Positions 1-7,834 of a stretch of 64,000 nucleotides of DNA are shown here, in pieces. Origin of the DNA: Nocardia sp. NBC_00508 (GTDB lineage Bacteria; Actinomycetota; Actinomycetes; Mycobacteriales; Mycobacteriaceae). Made by a program: the position numbers and the translations under genes. Positions within the stretch are counted from its first letter, which is position 1; each line of letters opens with the position of its first letter. The notes under the pieces are model-generated. The model was not told where the DNA came from, made no database searches, and saw only the letters and a list, made by a program, of their open reading frames with translations. Location: the NCBI RefSeq assembly GCF_036346875.1, contig NZ_CP107852.1, positions 2,170,001 to 2,234,000 of the forward strand, in the 5' to 3' direction.

Positions 1-1063
1 TCGCCGGGTCGTCACCGAACGCGGCCGCCGCGGCCTTCAGCCTGCCGATATAGCCGTGATGGTCGGCGCCGAGCATGTAGATGCACAGGTCGAAGCCGCG
101 TGAACGCTTGTTCTGGAAGTAGGCGATGTCACCGGCGATGTAGGCGGCCTTGCCATCGCTCTTGATGACCACCCGGTCCTGGTCGTCCCCGTACTCGGAG
201 CTGGCGATCCACCAGGCGCCGTCCTTCTCGTACAGGTCGCCGGAGTTCTTCAGCTTCTCCACCGCCTGCTCGACCGCGCCGGAAGCGAACAGCGAGCTTT
301 CGTTGAAGTAGACGTCGAAGTCGGTGCCGAACTCGTGCAGCGACTCCTTGATGTGCGCGAACATCAGCTCGACGCCCTCGGCGCGGAACAGCTCGAGGCG
401 CTGGGCCTCCGGCTTGCTCAGCACGTCGGGGTGCGCGGCCACGATCTTGTCGGCGATTTCGCCGATGTAGGCGCCCGCGTAGCCGTTTTCCGGGGTCGCG
501 GCGCCCGTCGCGGCCGCAACCAGCGAGGCGGCGAACCGATCGATCTGCGCGCCGTGGTCGTTGAAGTAGTACTCGCGCACCACGTCCGCGCCCTGGGCGG
601 CCAGGATGCGGCCGAGCGCGTCGCCGACCGAGGCCCAGCGGGTGCCGCCGAGATGCACCGGGCCGGTCGGGTTGGCCGAAACGAACTCGAGGTTGATCCG
701 GGTGCCATTCAGCGTGCCTGCGGTGCCGTACGCGGCGCCTGCGGCGAGCACCCGCTCGATGATCGCGCCCTGCGCGGAGGCGGCGAGGCGGATGTTCAGG
801 AAGCCTGGTCCGGCGACCTCGGCGGCGGCGACGCCGTCCGCGTCGGCCAGTGCGTCGGCGAGCCAGGTGGCCAGCTCGCGCGGATTGGTTCCGGCGCGCT
901 TGGCCACCTGCATGGCGACATTCGTGGCATAGTCGCCGTGTTCCGGGTTACGGGGACGCTCCACGGTGACCTCGTCGGGCAGGACCGCAGGATCCAGTCC
1001 ACGTTCGACAAGCACCTTCGCCGCGGTGGCGCGAAGGAGATCTGCAAGGTCAGCTGGAGTCAC
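1..1063 (-). CDS. argS: arginyl-tRNA synthetase, 3' end outside window
   Basis: Class I aminoacyl-tRNA synthetase that charges tRNA-Arg in the cytoplasm. About 354 N-terminal residues are visible; the anticodon-binding C-terminus lies beyond position 1. The start is GTG at 1061-1063, giving [10 protein letters not shown], and residues 1-85 form the ArgRS-specific N-terminal domain. The HIGH signature appears as [10 protein letters not shown] at residues 131-140, the usual ArgRS form. It is divergent from the DUF3105 gene, and a tRNA-Arg gene lies 2 kb away on the other strand. Identification rests on continuous family-like sequence with no frameshift. Confidence 0.96.
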   Translation of the reverse strand, partial: MTPADLADLLRATAAKVLVERGLDPAVLPDEVTVERPRNPEHGDYATNVAMQVAKRAGTNPRELATWLADALADADGVAAAEVAGPGFLNIRLAASAQGAIIERVLAAGAAYGTAGTLNGTRINLEFVSANPTGPVHLGGTRWASVGDALGRILAAQGADVVREYYFNDHGAQIDRFAASLVAAATGAATPENGYAGAYIGEIADKIVAAHPDVLSKPEAQRLELFRAEGVELMFAHIKESLHEFGTDFDVYFNESSLFASGAVEQAVEKLKNSGDLYEKDGAWWIASSEYGDDQDRVVIKSDGKAAYIAGDIAYFQNKRSRGFDLCIYMLGADHHGYIGRLKAAAAAFGDDPA

Positions 1064-1155
1064 GAGTCTCTATCCTATGGTCTTGGCGGGTGTACACCAC
1101 GGGGTGGGCACTGCGCAGCCAGCGGATCCACCACGTCGAAAGAGCACAACGAGCG

Positions 1156-2115
1156 ATGCCGAACAGTCCCAGCGCCAAATCGGCCAAGGCCGCCAAGGCC
1201 GCGGCGAAGTTGTCGGCTCCCCGCAAGCGGGGCAGACAAGGGCAACTTCCGAAGAAGAATCGCCAGATTCCCTGGCTGGCCATCGGCGCGGCCGTAGTCA
1301 TCATCGCATTGATCGGCGCCCTGGCCTACAACCTGGTCCCCAAGTACCGGGAGAGGGCAGAGCTGGACAAGTACACGCCGAGCGCGCAGCAGAAGGACCC
1401 CTCCGATGGGATCGCGGGTGTGGTGAAGAAGGAATACCCCGCGGGCCTGCACATCGGCGGGAATCAGCGGGTGGCCTACGACCAGTCGCCGCCGTTCGGC
1501 GGCCCGCACGACCAGTCCTGGGCGACCTGCACCGGCGTGGTCTACACCAAGCCGATCCGGGTCGAGAACGCGGTGCACTCGCTCGAACACGGCGCGGTGT
1601 GGATCACCTACAACCCCGACAAGGTGGGCGCCGACGGGATCCAGACGCTGAAGGCGAAGGTGGAGGGGAAGCCGTACACGATGATGTCGCCCTTCCCCGG
1701 CCAGGATTCGGCGGTGGCGCTGCAGTCCTGGGGGCATCAGCTGAAGCTGGACAGCCCCGATGACAAGCGGGTCGGCCAGTTCATCACCGCATTGCGGCTG
1801 AACTCCTACACCTACCCCGAGGTCGGCGCCGACTGCTCGACCATCGTCTTCGACACCGACAACCCGCCGCCGTTCGACCCGACGCCGCCCGGACCCGACG
1901 CGGTGCCGATGGATGGCAAGGGCCTGACGCCGGACCCGTCCGAGGTCGGTGGCCTGCCCGGCGGTGGCCTGCCCGGCGGTGGCCTGCCCGGCGGTGGCCT
2001 GCCCGGCGGCGGTCTGCCCGGCGGCGGTCTGCCGGGAGTGCCCGGCGTGCCCGCTCTCCCCGGCGCGCCCGGTATCCCCGCGCCGACGCAGCCTGCACCA
2101 GGCGCGGGGCAGTAG
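1156..2115 (+). CDS. DUF3105 membrane-anchored protein with GGLPG repeat tail
   Basis: The 319-aa product has a Lys/Ala-rich basic N-terminus, one membrane segment at about residues 36-54 (IPWLAIGAAVVIIALIGALA region), then a DUF3105 domain containing SLEHGAVWITY and two cysteines (ATCTG, GADCS). Six GGLPG pentapeptide repeats follow near the C-terminus, then a Pro/Ala tail. ATG 1156 was chosen because it begins the basic Lys-rich stretch; upstream in-frame codons read through the argS promoter. The stop overlaps the GTG of the DUF305 gene by 1 bp, so the two are probably co-translated. The function of DUF3105 is not established. An exported cell-envelope protein is the safest reading. Confidence 0.88.
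   Translation: MPNSPSAKSAKAAKAAAKLSAPRKRGRQGQLPKKNRQIPWLAIGAAVVIIALIGALAYNLVPKYRERAELDKYTPSAQQKDPSDGIAGVVKKEYPAGLHIGGNQRVAYDQSPPFGGPHDQSWATCTGVVYTKPIRVENAVHSLEHGAVWITYNPDKVGADGIQTLKAKVEGKPYTMMSPFPGQDSAVALQSWGHQLKLDSPDDKRVGQFITALRLNSYTYPEVGADCSTIVFDTDNPPPFDPTPPGPDAVPMDGKGLTPDPSEVGGLPGGGLPGGGLPGGGLPGGGLPGGGLPGVPGVPALPGAPGIPAPTQPAPGAGQ
1948..2037 (+). repeat. 15-bp tandem repeat, six units, in-frame
   Basis: Six 15-bp units of the form GGTGGCCTGCCCGGC lie head to tail inside the DUF3105 gene and encode GGLPG each time. The first four units are almost identical in DNA; the last two change GGT to GGC and CTG context by silent substitutions. In-frame, near-identical DNA suggests recent slippage expansion and possible length variation between strains. 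Confidence 0.9.
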
Positions 2116-2969
2116 TGGCCGCCGACGACGTCTCGGACAGCGCCGAGCGCGGATCCGGGCACGCGGCAGCGCCCACCGACAAAGCGTCCGACCAAGTCCC
2201 GGACAACGCCAAGGCCGAATCCGGGCACGCGGCAGCGCCCACCGACAAAGCGTCCATCGACCAGGCCCCGGACAACGCCGAGGCCGAATCCGGTCTCGGC
2301 GGGCAGTTCCACCGCCAGCGCACCGCGCTGGTGATCCTCGGCGCTCTCGGCGCCATCTTGATCGGCTTCGCGATCGGCGTGCTGGCGCGGATTCCCTTGG
2401 ACAGCTCCACCGAGCCGGACCCTGGACCCGTCGATGTGGGCTTCAGCCAGGACATGTCGGCGCATCACGCCCAAGCCGTGGAAATGGCGGGCGTTGTGCT
2501 GGTTCGTTCCACCGATACCGAGGTACGCCGCCTCGCCTACGACATCCTCACCACCCAGCAGAGCCAGATCGGCCGCATGCAGGGCTGGCTGCAGCTGTGG
2601 GGCGAACCCGCACAGGGTGTGGATGGGTTCATGGGCTGGATGACCGAACCGATGGGCAGCCACGATCATTCCGAGACGAGTTCGCCGCACCATTCCGGGC
2701 CGGTGGCTGCTATGCCGGGCATGGCCACGCCCACCGAACTAGCCGCGCTACGCCAAGCCACCGGACCCGCACTCGACACCATGTTCCTGCAGCTGATGCT
2801 GCGCCACCACGAGGGCGGGCTGCCGATGATCGACTACGCCGCCCAGCACGCCGACACCACCGCGGTGCGCACCCTCGCCGACACCATGGCCAAAACCCAA
2901 CGGGGCGAATCCGCGCTGATGACCACGATGCTCACCACACGCGGCGCTACTCCCCTCCCCTTCGGCTGA
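2115..2969 (+). CDS. DUF305 family His/Met-rich membrane-anchored protein
   Basis: The 284-aa product starts at GTG 2115, which overlaps the upstream stop (TAGTG). Residues 1-65 are a hydrophilic region containing an imperfect 22-23 residue duplication (SGHAAAPTDKAS...DNA repeated, about 2153-2290). A membrane segment follows at about residues 73-95. The rest is two DUF305 halves with the family pattern FSQDMSAHHAQAVEMA and MFLQLMLRHHEGGLPM. Between them is a His/Met-rich linker. DUF305 proteins are four-helix ferritin-like folds, and some members bind copper; metal binding here is inferred from paired HH motifs. It forms a two-gene unit with the DUF3105 gene. Confidence 0.9.
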   Translation: MAADDVSDSAERGSGHAAAPTDKASDQVPDNAKAESGHAAAPTDKASIDQAPDNAEAESGLGGQFHRQRTALVILGALGAILIGFAIGVLARIPLDSSTEPDPGPVDVGFSQDMSAHHAQAVEMAGVVLVRSTDTEVRRLAYDILTTQQSQIGRMQGWLQLWGEPAQGVDGFMGWMTEPMGSHDHSETSSPHHSGPVAAMPGMATPTELAALRQATGPALDTMFLQLMLRHHEGGLPMIDYAAQHADTTAVRTLADTMAKTQRGESALMTTMLTTRGATPLPFG

Positions 2970-3074
2970 CCCGAAACCACGCCGCCCGACGCGCTTTTTG
3001 GCGGACGGCGACCGATACGATAGGCTGACCCAGCCCGATCGGACCGCCATCCGGCCCCGACCGAGCCCTATCCC

Positions 3075-3147
3075 GCCCTCGTAGCTCAGGGGATAGAGCG
3101 TCTGCCTCCGGAGCAGAAGGCCGCAGGTTCGAATCCTGCCGAGGGCA
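3075..3147 (+). tRNA. tRNA-Arg (anticodon CCG)
   Basis: The 73-nt cloverleaf has acceptor arms GCCCTCG / CGAGGGC, D-arm GCTCAGGGGATAGAGC, anticodon stem TCTGC/GCAGA with loop CTCCGGA (anticodon CCG, reads CGG), and T-arm GCAGG TTCGAAT CCTGC. The discriminator base is A and CCA is not encoded. It sits near argS and is followed at once by a strong terminator. Confidence 0.97.
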
Positions 3148-3157
3148 CCTCAGAAAT

Positions 3158-3197
3158 AGGCCCTGACCAGCCCCCAACTGGCTCAGGGCCTTTTTTT
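3158..3197 (+). terminator. rho-independent terminator of tRNA-Arg
   Basis: The stem AGGCCCTGA (3158-3166) pairs with TCAGGGCCT (3183-3191), extended by CCAG/CTGG, and is followed by a run of seven T (3191-3197). The T-run is unusually clean for this GC-rich genome. Confidence 0.93.
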
Positions 3198-3210
3198 CGT
3201 CCCGGGCACG

Positions 3211-3591
3211 GTGGACAAGCCCGTGTCCGATGACCGGATAGTTGCGGACATCGCCTCGTCTGATCAGGAACGCGCGCATCAGATGCAGCTCACAGCGCAG
3301 ACCGTCGGGTATAAATCCCTCATCGAGAACCTCCAGCGGCTGGTAGACGAGATCCGCCCGCGCGGCCGGGCAGGCGACGCGCTGCTCGCGCACCTCACCC
3401 GCGCACATCCCGAGATGGGTTGGCACCGTGCTGCGGGCGGTTTGCTCGCCCTGTCGCCGTGGGACATCGCGGCGCCGACATCCCGGAAGCGTGCGCCCGG
3501 CAAACGAGGCTGCCCGCGATCGAGTCCAGCCGATCGAGTGCGGGCCGGGGAGTGTGACGGCAGGCGGATCCGCGTGGTGAACCGGCGATGA
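3211..3591 (+). CDS. doubtful hypothetical ORF between tRNA-Arg and hydrolase
   Basis: The 126-aa open frame starts at GTG. The first 70 residues look protein-like (QMQLTAQTVGYKSLIENLQ, then a basic helix); the last 40 are Arg/Pro-rich and resemble random GC-rich translation. It ends 4 bp inside the start of the next gene. No family is recognised and no clear ribosome binding site is seen. It could be a small real gene or leftover sequence behind the tRNA. Apart from this the 3198-3587 interval holds nothing I can support. Confidence 0.22.
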   Translation: MDKPVSDDRIVADIASSDQERAHQMQLTAQTVGYKSLIENLQRLVDEIRPRGRAGDALLAHLTRAHPEMGWHRAAGGLLALSPWDIAAPTSRKRAPGKRGCPRSSPADRVRAGECDGRRIRVVNRR

Positions 3592-4652
3592 TCACTCGCA
3601 GCGTCTCCGGGTTCGCTGCGATGCTCATGGTCTTGATCTGCGCCGTGTCCTTCGCCGGGCTCGTATACGCCGAGGTACCCGCGCCGACCGGCGAGCATCT
3701 CGTCGGTCGCACCGACACCACCGTGGCCGCAGGCGACCGGGAGTTGCCGGTGTCGGTCTGGTATCCGGCTGCCGCCCCGGCGATCCCAGCGCACTACGTT
3801 CCCGCCTCCAGCCGGGTCGCCGCGGCGCAACTGGCGACAGCGGCGGCGCTGTGGCTGCACGAGCCGGCCGCCGCGCCCGCGATGCTCGGCGGCACGGTTG
3901 CGGCTGGTCAGGACGCACCGGTGGAAACCGAGGTCGGTGCCATGCCGGTGGTGGTGTACTCACCCGGTCTGGGCACGCCGCGCTGGCTGGCATCAGGTCT
4001 CGCAAGCGATCTCGCCTCGCGCGGCTACATCGTGATAGGCGTCGATCACCCCGGCGAGACACCTGCGGTCGAGTTGCACGGCAAGGTCGTGGTCGGTGCC
4101 CCGCCGGCGTACGACGATGCCGAGTACATGCGCCGCGCGCTGGACATCCGGGTCGCCGATGTGCGCTTGGTCCTCGACGAGCTCGCCATGCTGCCGGTCG
4201 TCGGCCCGCACGTCGACCTCGACCGGATTGCGGTGGCCGGGCACTCGTACGGAGGACTGACCGCGGTGGCCACAATGCGCGCCGACCACCGCGTCCGGGC
4301 GGGCGTAGTGCTCGACGGCCCGGCAGGATGGACCGGCAACACCGCCGTCGAGCGTGACGGCGTCGACCGGCCCGTGCTCATGCTCGGCTCCGGCGACATG
4401 CTGCACGCGTCGTGGATCCGGTTCGCTTCGGCCAGCCGAGCATTCACGCTCGGCACGATCCGCGGTGCCGGGCACTACGCGGCCACGGATCTACCCGCGC
4501 TCGCACCATCATCGGTGCTGTGCGGGACACTGGCCGCTGATCGTGCCTCGGCGATCACCCGCAGCGTAGTCGGCGGGTTCCTCGACCAGCGGCTGCGCCG
4601 CGCATCGGCGCCTGCGCCGAGCTGGCCCGAGCTCGACTGGCGCCTGGAATGA
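3588..4652 (+). CDS. secreted alpha/beta hydrolase (PAF-acetylhydrolase/lipase-like)
   Basis: The 354-aa product has an N-terminal signal peptide (MITRSVSGFAAMLMVLI...VYA). The mature domain has the alpha/beta hydrolase layout: a VVVYSPGLG oxyanion segment near residue 125, a GHSYGG nucleophile elbow with Ser220, Asp in VLDGPAG shortly after, and a late His in GAGHYA near residue 298. Length and the SVWYP start of the core fit the platelet-activating-factor acetylhydrolase/dienelactone-hydrolase-like esterases. The natural substrate cannot be told from sequence. ATG 3588 is chosen because it begins the signal peptide. Confidence 0.85.
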   Translation: MITRSVSGFAAMLMVLICAVSFAGLVYAEVPAPTGEHLVGRTDTTVAAGDRELPVSVWYPAAAPAIPAHYVPASSRVAAAQLATAAALWLHEPAAAPAMLGGTVAAGQDAPVETEVGAMPVVVYSPGLGTPRWLASGLASDLASRGYIVIGVDHPGETPAVELHGKVVVGAPPAYDDAEYMRRALDIRVADVRLVLDELAMLPVVGPHVDLDRIAVAGHSYGGLTAVATMRADHRVRAGVVLDGPAGWTGNTAVERDGVDRPVLMLGSGDMLHASWIRFASASRAFTLGTIRGAGHYAATDLPALAPSSVLCGTLAADRASAITRSVVGGFLDQRLRRASAPAPSWPELDWRLE

Positions 4653-4780
4653 TTCCGATGGCTCATGGCCGGGAGGGATATCCGACGCCTCCGCGACGGG
4701 ATAGCCGCAGTGTGTAAAGACGCGCCGGAAGGGGCATCATGTGCCCATTCGTAGCTCATCTTGCGGGAGTGTGAACAGCA

Positions 4781-5491
4781 TTGGCTGACAGTGGAACTCG
4801 ATGGTGGCCGGTACGGCGTTGGACGATTGTCGCGGCGGTGGCAGTTGTCACCGCGGTACTGGGCATCGTGTTGCTGCCCGAGATCATCGGCGACCGGCCG
4901 CCGTTCGACCCCGGCACCGTTCCAGGAACTCAGGTCGTCTGGGTGACAGCTCCGGCGGCCGCCGAACGCGGGACGTTGGAGCTGTGGCAGCGAAACAGGC
5001 TCCGGCGCTGGGAACGCACGCTTGCGGTACCGGCATGGGTTGGTAGGGAAGGCATCTCCGAGGAAGCCAGAGAAGGCGCCACACATACCCCGGAGGGCAC
5101 ATTCGCCTTGACCGAAGCCTTCGGCCGGTTATCCGATGTGGGTACGAAGCTTCCCTACCTGTCGGTCGACTCGTCCAACACGTGGTGGTGGGTATCCGAC
5201 ACGGAAAGTCCGCTGTACAACCAGAAATACCAGTGCGCGGCGGCCGACTGCCCGTTCGACACCACGCTCAGCGAGAACCTCGGAAAGACCGAGCCGCAAT
5301 ACAACTATGCACTGGTCATCGACTACAACCGCTTCCCCGTCGTACCGAAGAAGGGCTCGGCCTTCTTCATCCACGTCGAAGTAGGCAGACCGACCGCGGG
5401 CTGCGTAGCGGTCACCAGCGACGTCATGCGCACTCTCCTCACCATTCTCGAGCCGTCGAGGAAGCCGGTCATCGGCATGTACGCCATCTGA
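4781..5491 (+). CDS. L,D-transpeptidase (YkuD-type) family protein
   Basis: The 236-aa product starts at TTG 4781 behind GCGGGAG, and the start places a membrane anchor (WTIVAAVAVVTAVLGIVLL, residues 14-32) at the N-terminus. The catalytic region reads FFIHVEVGRPTAGCVAV with His198 and Cys208. This is the short-spaced GCVAV form found in some actinobacterial members rather than the SHGC(I/V)R form. It is likely extracytoplasmic and acts on peptidoglycan stem peptides, but the variant motif makes enzymatic specificity uncertain. It ends at a hairpin terminator. Confidence 0.8.
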   Translation: MADSGTRWWPVRRWTIVAAVAVVTAVLGIVLLPEIIGDRPPFDPGTVPGTQVVWVTAPAAAERGTLELWQRNRLRRWERTLAVPAWVGREGISEEAREGATHTPEGTFALTEAFGRLSDVGTKLPYLSVDSSNTWWWVSDTESPLYNQKYQCAAADCPFDTTLSENLGKTEPQYNYALVIDYNRFPVVPKKGSAFFIHVEVGRPTAGCVAVTSDVMRTLLTILEPSRKPVIGMYAI

Positions 5492-5531
5492 ATCACTTCG
5501 AGCCTGTCCTCTTCGCGACCAGCGAATCGAC

Positions 5532-5565
5532 AGTGCCCCGGCTCTCCGTGCTGAGCTGGGGCACT
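5532..5565. terminator. hairpin between convergent genes
   Basis: AGTGCCCCGGCTC pairs with GAGCTGGGGCACT (12 of 13 positions, one G-U) around an 8-nt loop, between the transpeptidase gene and the convergent hypothetical gene. No long T-run follows on either strand. Confidence 0.7.
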
Positions 5566-5607
5566 ATCGTTCCTATAGCTTTCTTCGGCCGTGGGGCGGA
5601 CCGTGAG

Positions 5608-6294
5608 TTACGGCAGGGGTTCGGTCGGCTTGTCGGTGGCGCTCAGGACGCCGGCGGCGGAGAGGTAGGCGAACGCGGGCGCGGTCAGGCCCGGCTGGAG
5701 AAAGTAGAGGTGGGCTTTGGTGACGGCGCCGTTCTCGGTGGCATCACACAGCGCGTGCAGGGCGGTCGGGTCGACGGTGAGCGCGGTCAGCTTGCCCGCC
5801 TCGTAGTCCATCTCCACCCATTTCGCTTGGATCGCAGCGCTCATGACGCTGCCGGTGAAGCCTTCCCGGTCGGCGGCGGCGCTGAGGCTCATCTCGAGAC
5901 CGTCGTCGAGATCGGTCGGCGTGTGCTGCCAGCGACCGAACTCCCACCAGCGCACGAAGGTGACCGGTCCGTCGGCTCCGACGAGCAGGTTCGCCGCCGG
6001 ATCCGCCGAGCGCACCCAGCCCGGCGCCGCGGCCAGCGGATCGTAGGCGGTCCCCGCGACCTCGTTGTCCTCGTCCCTGCCGAATAGGAGCGCACGCTCG
6101 CCGGGATATCTGACCAGCGAGTACCAATTGCCCTCGCCGTCGTCGTTGATCAGCCGGCCACCTGCCACTCTGGCCGTCTGCCCGATCTCCTCTCCGCCCG
6201 CAACCCGCTGGTCGGCGTGGGTCGCGGAAGTGATCACGTCCAAGACGGCCACACGCGCCCACAGCACCTCGGGATGCGGCAACTGAAATCCCAT
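5608..6294 (-). CDS. conserved-looking hypothetical protein
   Basis: The 228-aa product starts MGFQLPHPEVLWARVAV; the longer open frame upstream to 6453 is low-complexity and runs into an intergenic repeat, so ATG 6292-6294 is preferred. No signal peptide or membrane segment. The product is acidic and rich in Trp (WWEFGRW, WVEMDYEAG), with no motif I recognise. Codon use matches its neighbours. It lies convergent to the transpeptidase gene and next to an IS-bearing accessory patch. Confidence 0.6.
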   Translation of the reverse strand: MGFQLPHPEVLWARVAVLDVITSATHADQRVAGGEEIGQTARVAGGRLINDDGEGNWYSLVRYPGERALLFGRDEDNEVAGTAYDPLAAAPGWVRSADPAANLLVGADGPVTFVRWWEFGRWQHTPTDLDDGLEMSLSAAADREGFTGSVMSAAIQAKWVEMDYEAGKLTALTVDPTALHALCDATENGAVTKAHLYFLQPGLTAPAFAYLSAAGVLSATDKPTEPLP

Positions 6295-6390
6295 GCCCGG
6301 CAACGTATCACCGGCCCCCCACCACGACAACCGGATCGGCTCCCCTGCCTCTGGCGAGTATTCTGACCGTACAAGTCGGATGCCGCAAGA

Positions 6391-6655
6391 GTTGCGCCCA
6401 GGTCCCGCCCTGAGTACCGCTCTAGTTCTGGGCGTACCCGGCGAGTTACCCATGTACTCGCGAAATCAGCAGTCGCGAACGAGCGAGCGGCAGTTGCGCA
6501 GATGCCCCGGGACTGCCAAGAAGGCAGGGAACATCCCACACAACCCCGGCGACTACCCCCCTGTCACACCACGCAACCACTGATTTCGCGAGCACATGGG
6601 TAACTCCCCGGGAACCCCAAAACCCGAGCGCACCCAACGCAGGACCTGAACGCAA
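6391..6655. repeat. large imperfect inverted repeat
   Basis: The left arm is about 6391-6469 and the right arm about 6580-6655. The inner 33 bp of each arm (6437-6469 and 6580-6612) are reverse complements with only two mismatches (shared core GAGTTACCCATGT.CTCGCGA). Outward the match continues at lower identity (CAGGTCC, CGCTC, TGGG blocks). The 110-bp centre is unrelated. It fills the gap between the hypothetical gene and the insertion sequence; no gene is supported here. Confidence 0.8.
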
Positions 6656-6718
6656 ACCCCGCGCCACCCAACTAGGTTCTGTCTCGAAGTGGTGAGGGCT
6701 GGCCTGTGGCCGGTCGTC

Positions 6719-7624
6719 TCACGAGTGTCGAAGCCATTGGTTGATGACAGCGATGTGGATCGTGGCTTGGTAGCGGACGGCGAGTTTGTCGAACCGGGTG
6801 GCCACGGCCCGATGCTGTTTGAGCTGGTTGATGCCGCGTTCGACAGCGTTGCGGTCACGGTAGATCACCGGATCGAACGTCGGCGGCCGCCCACCGGCCC
6901 GGCCGCGGCGCAGCCGGTTCGCGGCCTGATCGGACGGGACCGGGATCGTTGCTCTGATCCCGTGACGACGTAACCACTCCCGGTTACCGCGACTGGAATA
7001 CGCCTTGTCGGCCAACACCCGCACCGGCCGCACCCGCGGACGTCCGCCTCCGAGTTTCGGCACCGCGATACCGTCCAACACCGCCGTGAACTGAGGACTG
7101 TCACCGGCCTGACCCGCGGTGACCAGCACCGACAACACCCGGCAGCCCTGCTCACACGCCAGATGCAGCTTGCTGGTCCACCCACCCCGAGAGCGCCCCA
7201 ACCCGTGATCGGCCGGCTCGCGTTCACCAGGCCCGGCTGGCGGTTCGGCCTGCCGGTCGCTGTCGCGGCGCCCACCAGCAGCGTGCTGGTGGGCCCGAGC
7301 GATCGTGGAGTCCACACTGACCTGCCAGTCGATCACCCCGGCCGCGTCGGCCAGCACCTGCAGCGATGTCACGATCGCCGCCCACGCGCCGGCTCGCTGC
7401 CAGCGTCGGAACAATCCGTAGACCGCTTGCCAGGACCCGTACTCGGCGGGAACGTCGCGCCATGGCACCCCGGCCCGGGTCCGCCACCGGATCCCGTCGA
7501 TGAGCTGCCGTTTCGTCCACTTCGGCGGGCGGCCCGCCTTCTTCGGTCGAGGCAGCAACGGCTCCAACCGCGCCCACTGGGCATCGGTCAGATCCGCCCG
7601 CCCCGCCACCGCTACGCTGGGCAC
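6719..7624 (-). CDS. IS5-family DDE transposase
   Basis: About 301 aa from GTG 7624 (MPSVAVAGRADLTDAQW). The N-terminal DUF4096-like region (LTDAQWARLEPLLP, then IRWRTRAGVPWRDVP) is followed by the DDE catalytic core: first Asp in VSVDSTIARAH, second Asp in VLADKAYSSRGNR, Glu in RNAVERGINQLKQHR. A single continuous frame is present, whereas many IS427-group elements split the protein by frameshift. The open frame extends upstream to 7759, but that part translates a long hairpin, so the later GTG is preferred. Confidence 0.9.
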   Translation of the reverse strand: MPSVAVAGRADLTDAQWARLEPLLPRPKKAGRPPKWTKRQLIDGIRWRTRAGVPWRDVPAEYGSWQAVYGLFRRWQRAGAWAAIVTSLQVLADAAGVIDWQVSVDSTIARAHQHAAGGRRDSDRQAEPPAGPGEREPADHGLGRSRGGWTSKLHLACEQGCRVLSVLVTAGQAGDSPQFTAVLDGIAVPKLGGGRPRVRPVRVLADKAYSSRGNREWLRRHGIRATIPVPSDQAANRLRRGRAGGRPPTFDPVIYRDRNAVERGINQLKQHRAVATRFDKLAVRYQATIHIAVINQWLRHS

Positions 7625-7682
7625 GAGGTCTCCGGGACTATTCAGGTTTGCTTGGTCGCTAACCCGAAATACCGGAGACCTC
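7625..7682. repeat. 11-bp inverted repeat at the transposase 5' end
   Basis: GAGGTCTCCGG (7625-7635) and CCGGAGACCTC (7672-7682) are perfect reverse complements separated by 36 bp. The inner arm abuts the proposed GTG start of the transposase, so on the minus-strand transcript the structure would cover the start region. Confidence 0.75.
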
Positions 7683-7723
7683 ACCCATATGCCAAAGCGG
7701 CCAACAACTTTCACCGAACATGC

Positions 7724-7758
7724 TGATGGGTGGCACCGCACAGCGGTGCCACCCATCA
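7724..7758. repeat. 16-bp perfect hairpin inside the IS right end
   Basis: TGATGGGTGGCACCGC (7724-7739) is followed by a 3-nt loop and its exact complement (7743-7758), immediately inside the right terminal repeat. It lies upstream of the transposase on the minus strand and would block transcripts entering from outside the element. Confidence 0.85.
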
Positions 7759-7785
7759 CTTCACTTCGAGACAGAACCTAGTACG

Positions 7786-7834
7786 GCCTAAATACCCGGA
7801 GAGGCGGAGGAGCCTAAATACCCGGAGAGGCGGA
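7786..7834. repeat. 26-bp direct tandem duplication beside the IS
   Basis: GCCTAAATACCCGGAGAGGCGGA occurs at 7786-7808 and again at 7812-7834, period 26 bp. The second copy contains the stop codon and last codons of the 7814-8179 gene, so the first copy is a duplicate of that gene's 3' end, just outside the IS. Confidence 0.85.

Larger units (their letters stand above)
6675..7778 (-). mobile_element. complete IS5-family insertion sequence (IS427-like)
   Basis: The ends carry a perfect 17-bp terminal inverted repeat, GGTTCTGTCTCGAAGTG (6675-6691) and its complement (7762-7778). TA flanks both ends, within a CTAG on each side, so the target duplication is either TA or CTAG. The element holds one intact transposase gene on the minus strand. 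Intact ends, target duplication and open frame imply a recent or still competent insertion. Group assignment is from the transposase and is tentative. Confidence 0.9.

Noticed and set aside
2947..3426. Minus-strand 159-aa frame containing RQDSNLRPSAPEADALSPE
   Set aside because: This peptide is the antisense translation of the tRNA-Arg gene, a well-known false protein in databases.
3075..3600. Integrated element behind tRNA-Arg
   Set aside because: No integrase gene and no repeat of the tRNA 3' end is visible in the following sequence.
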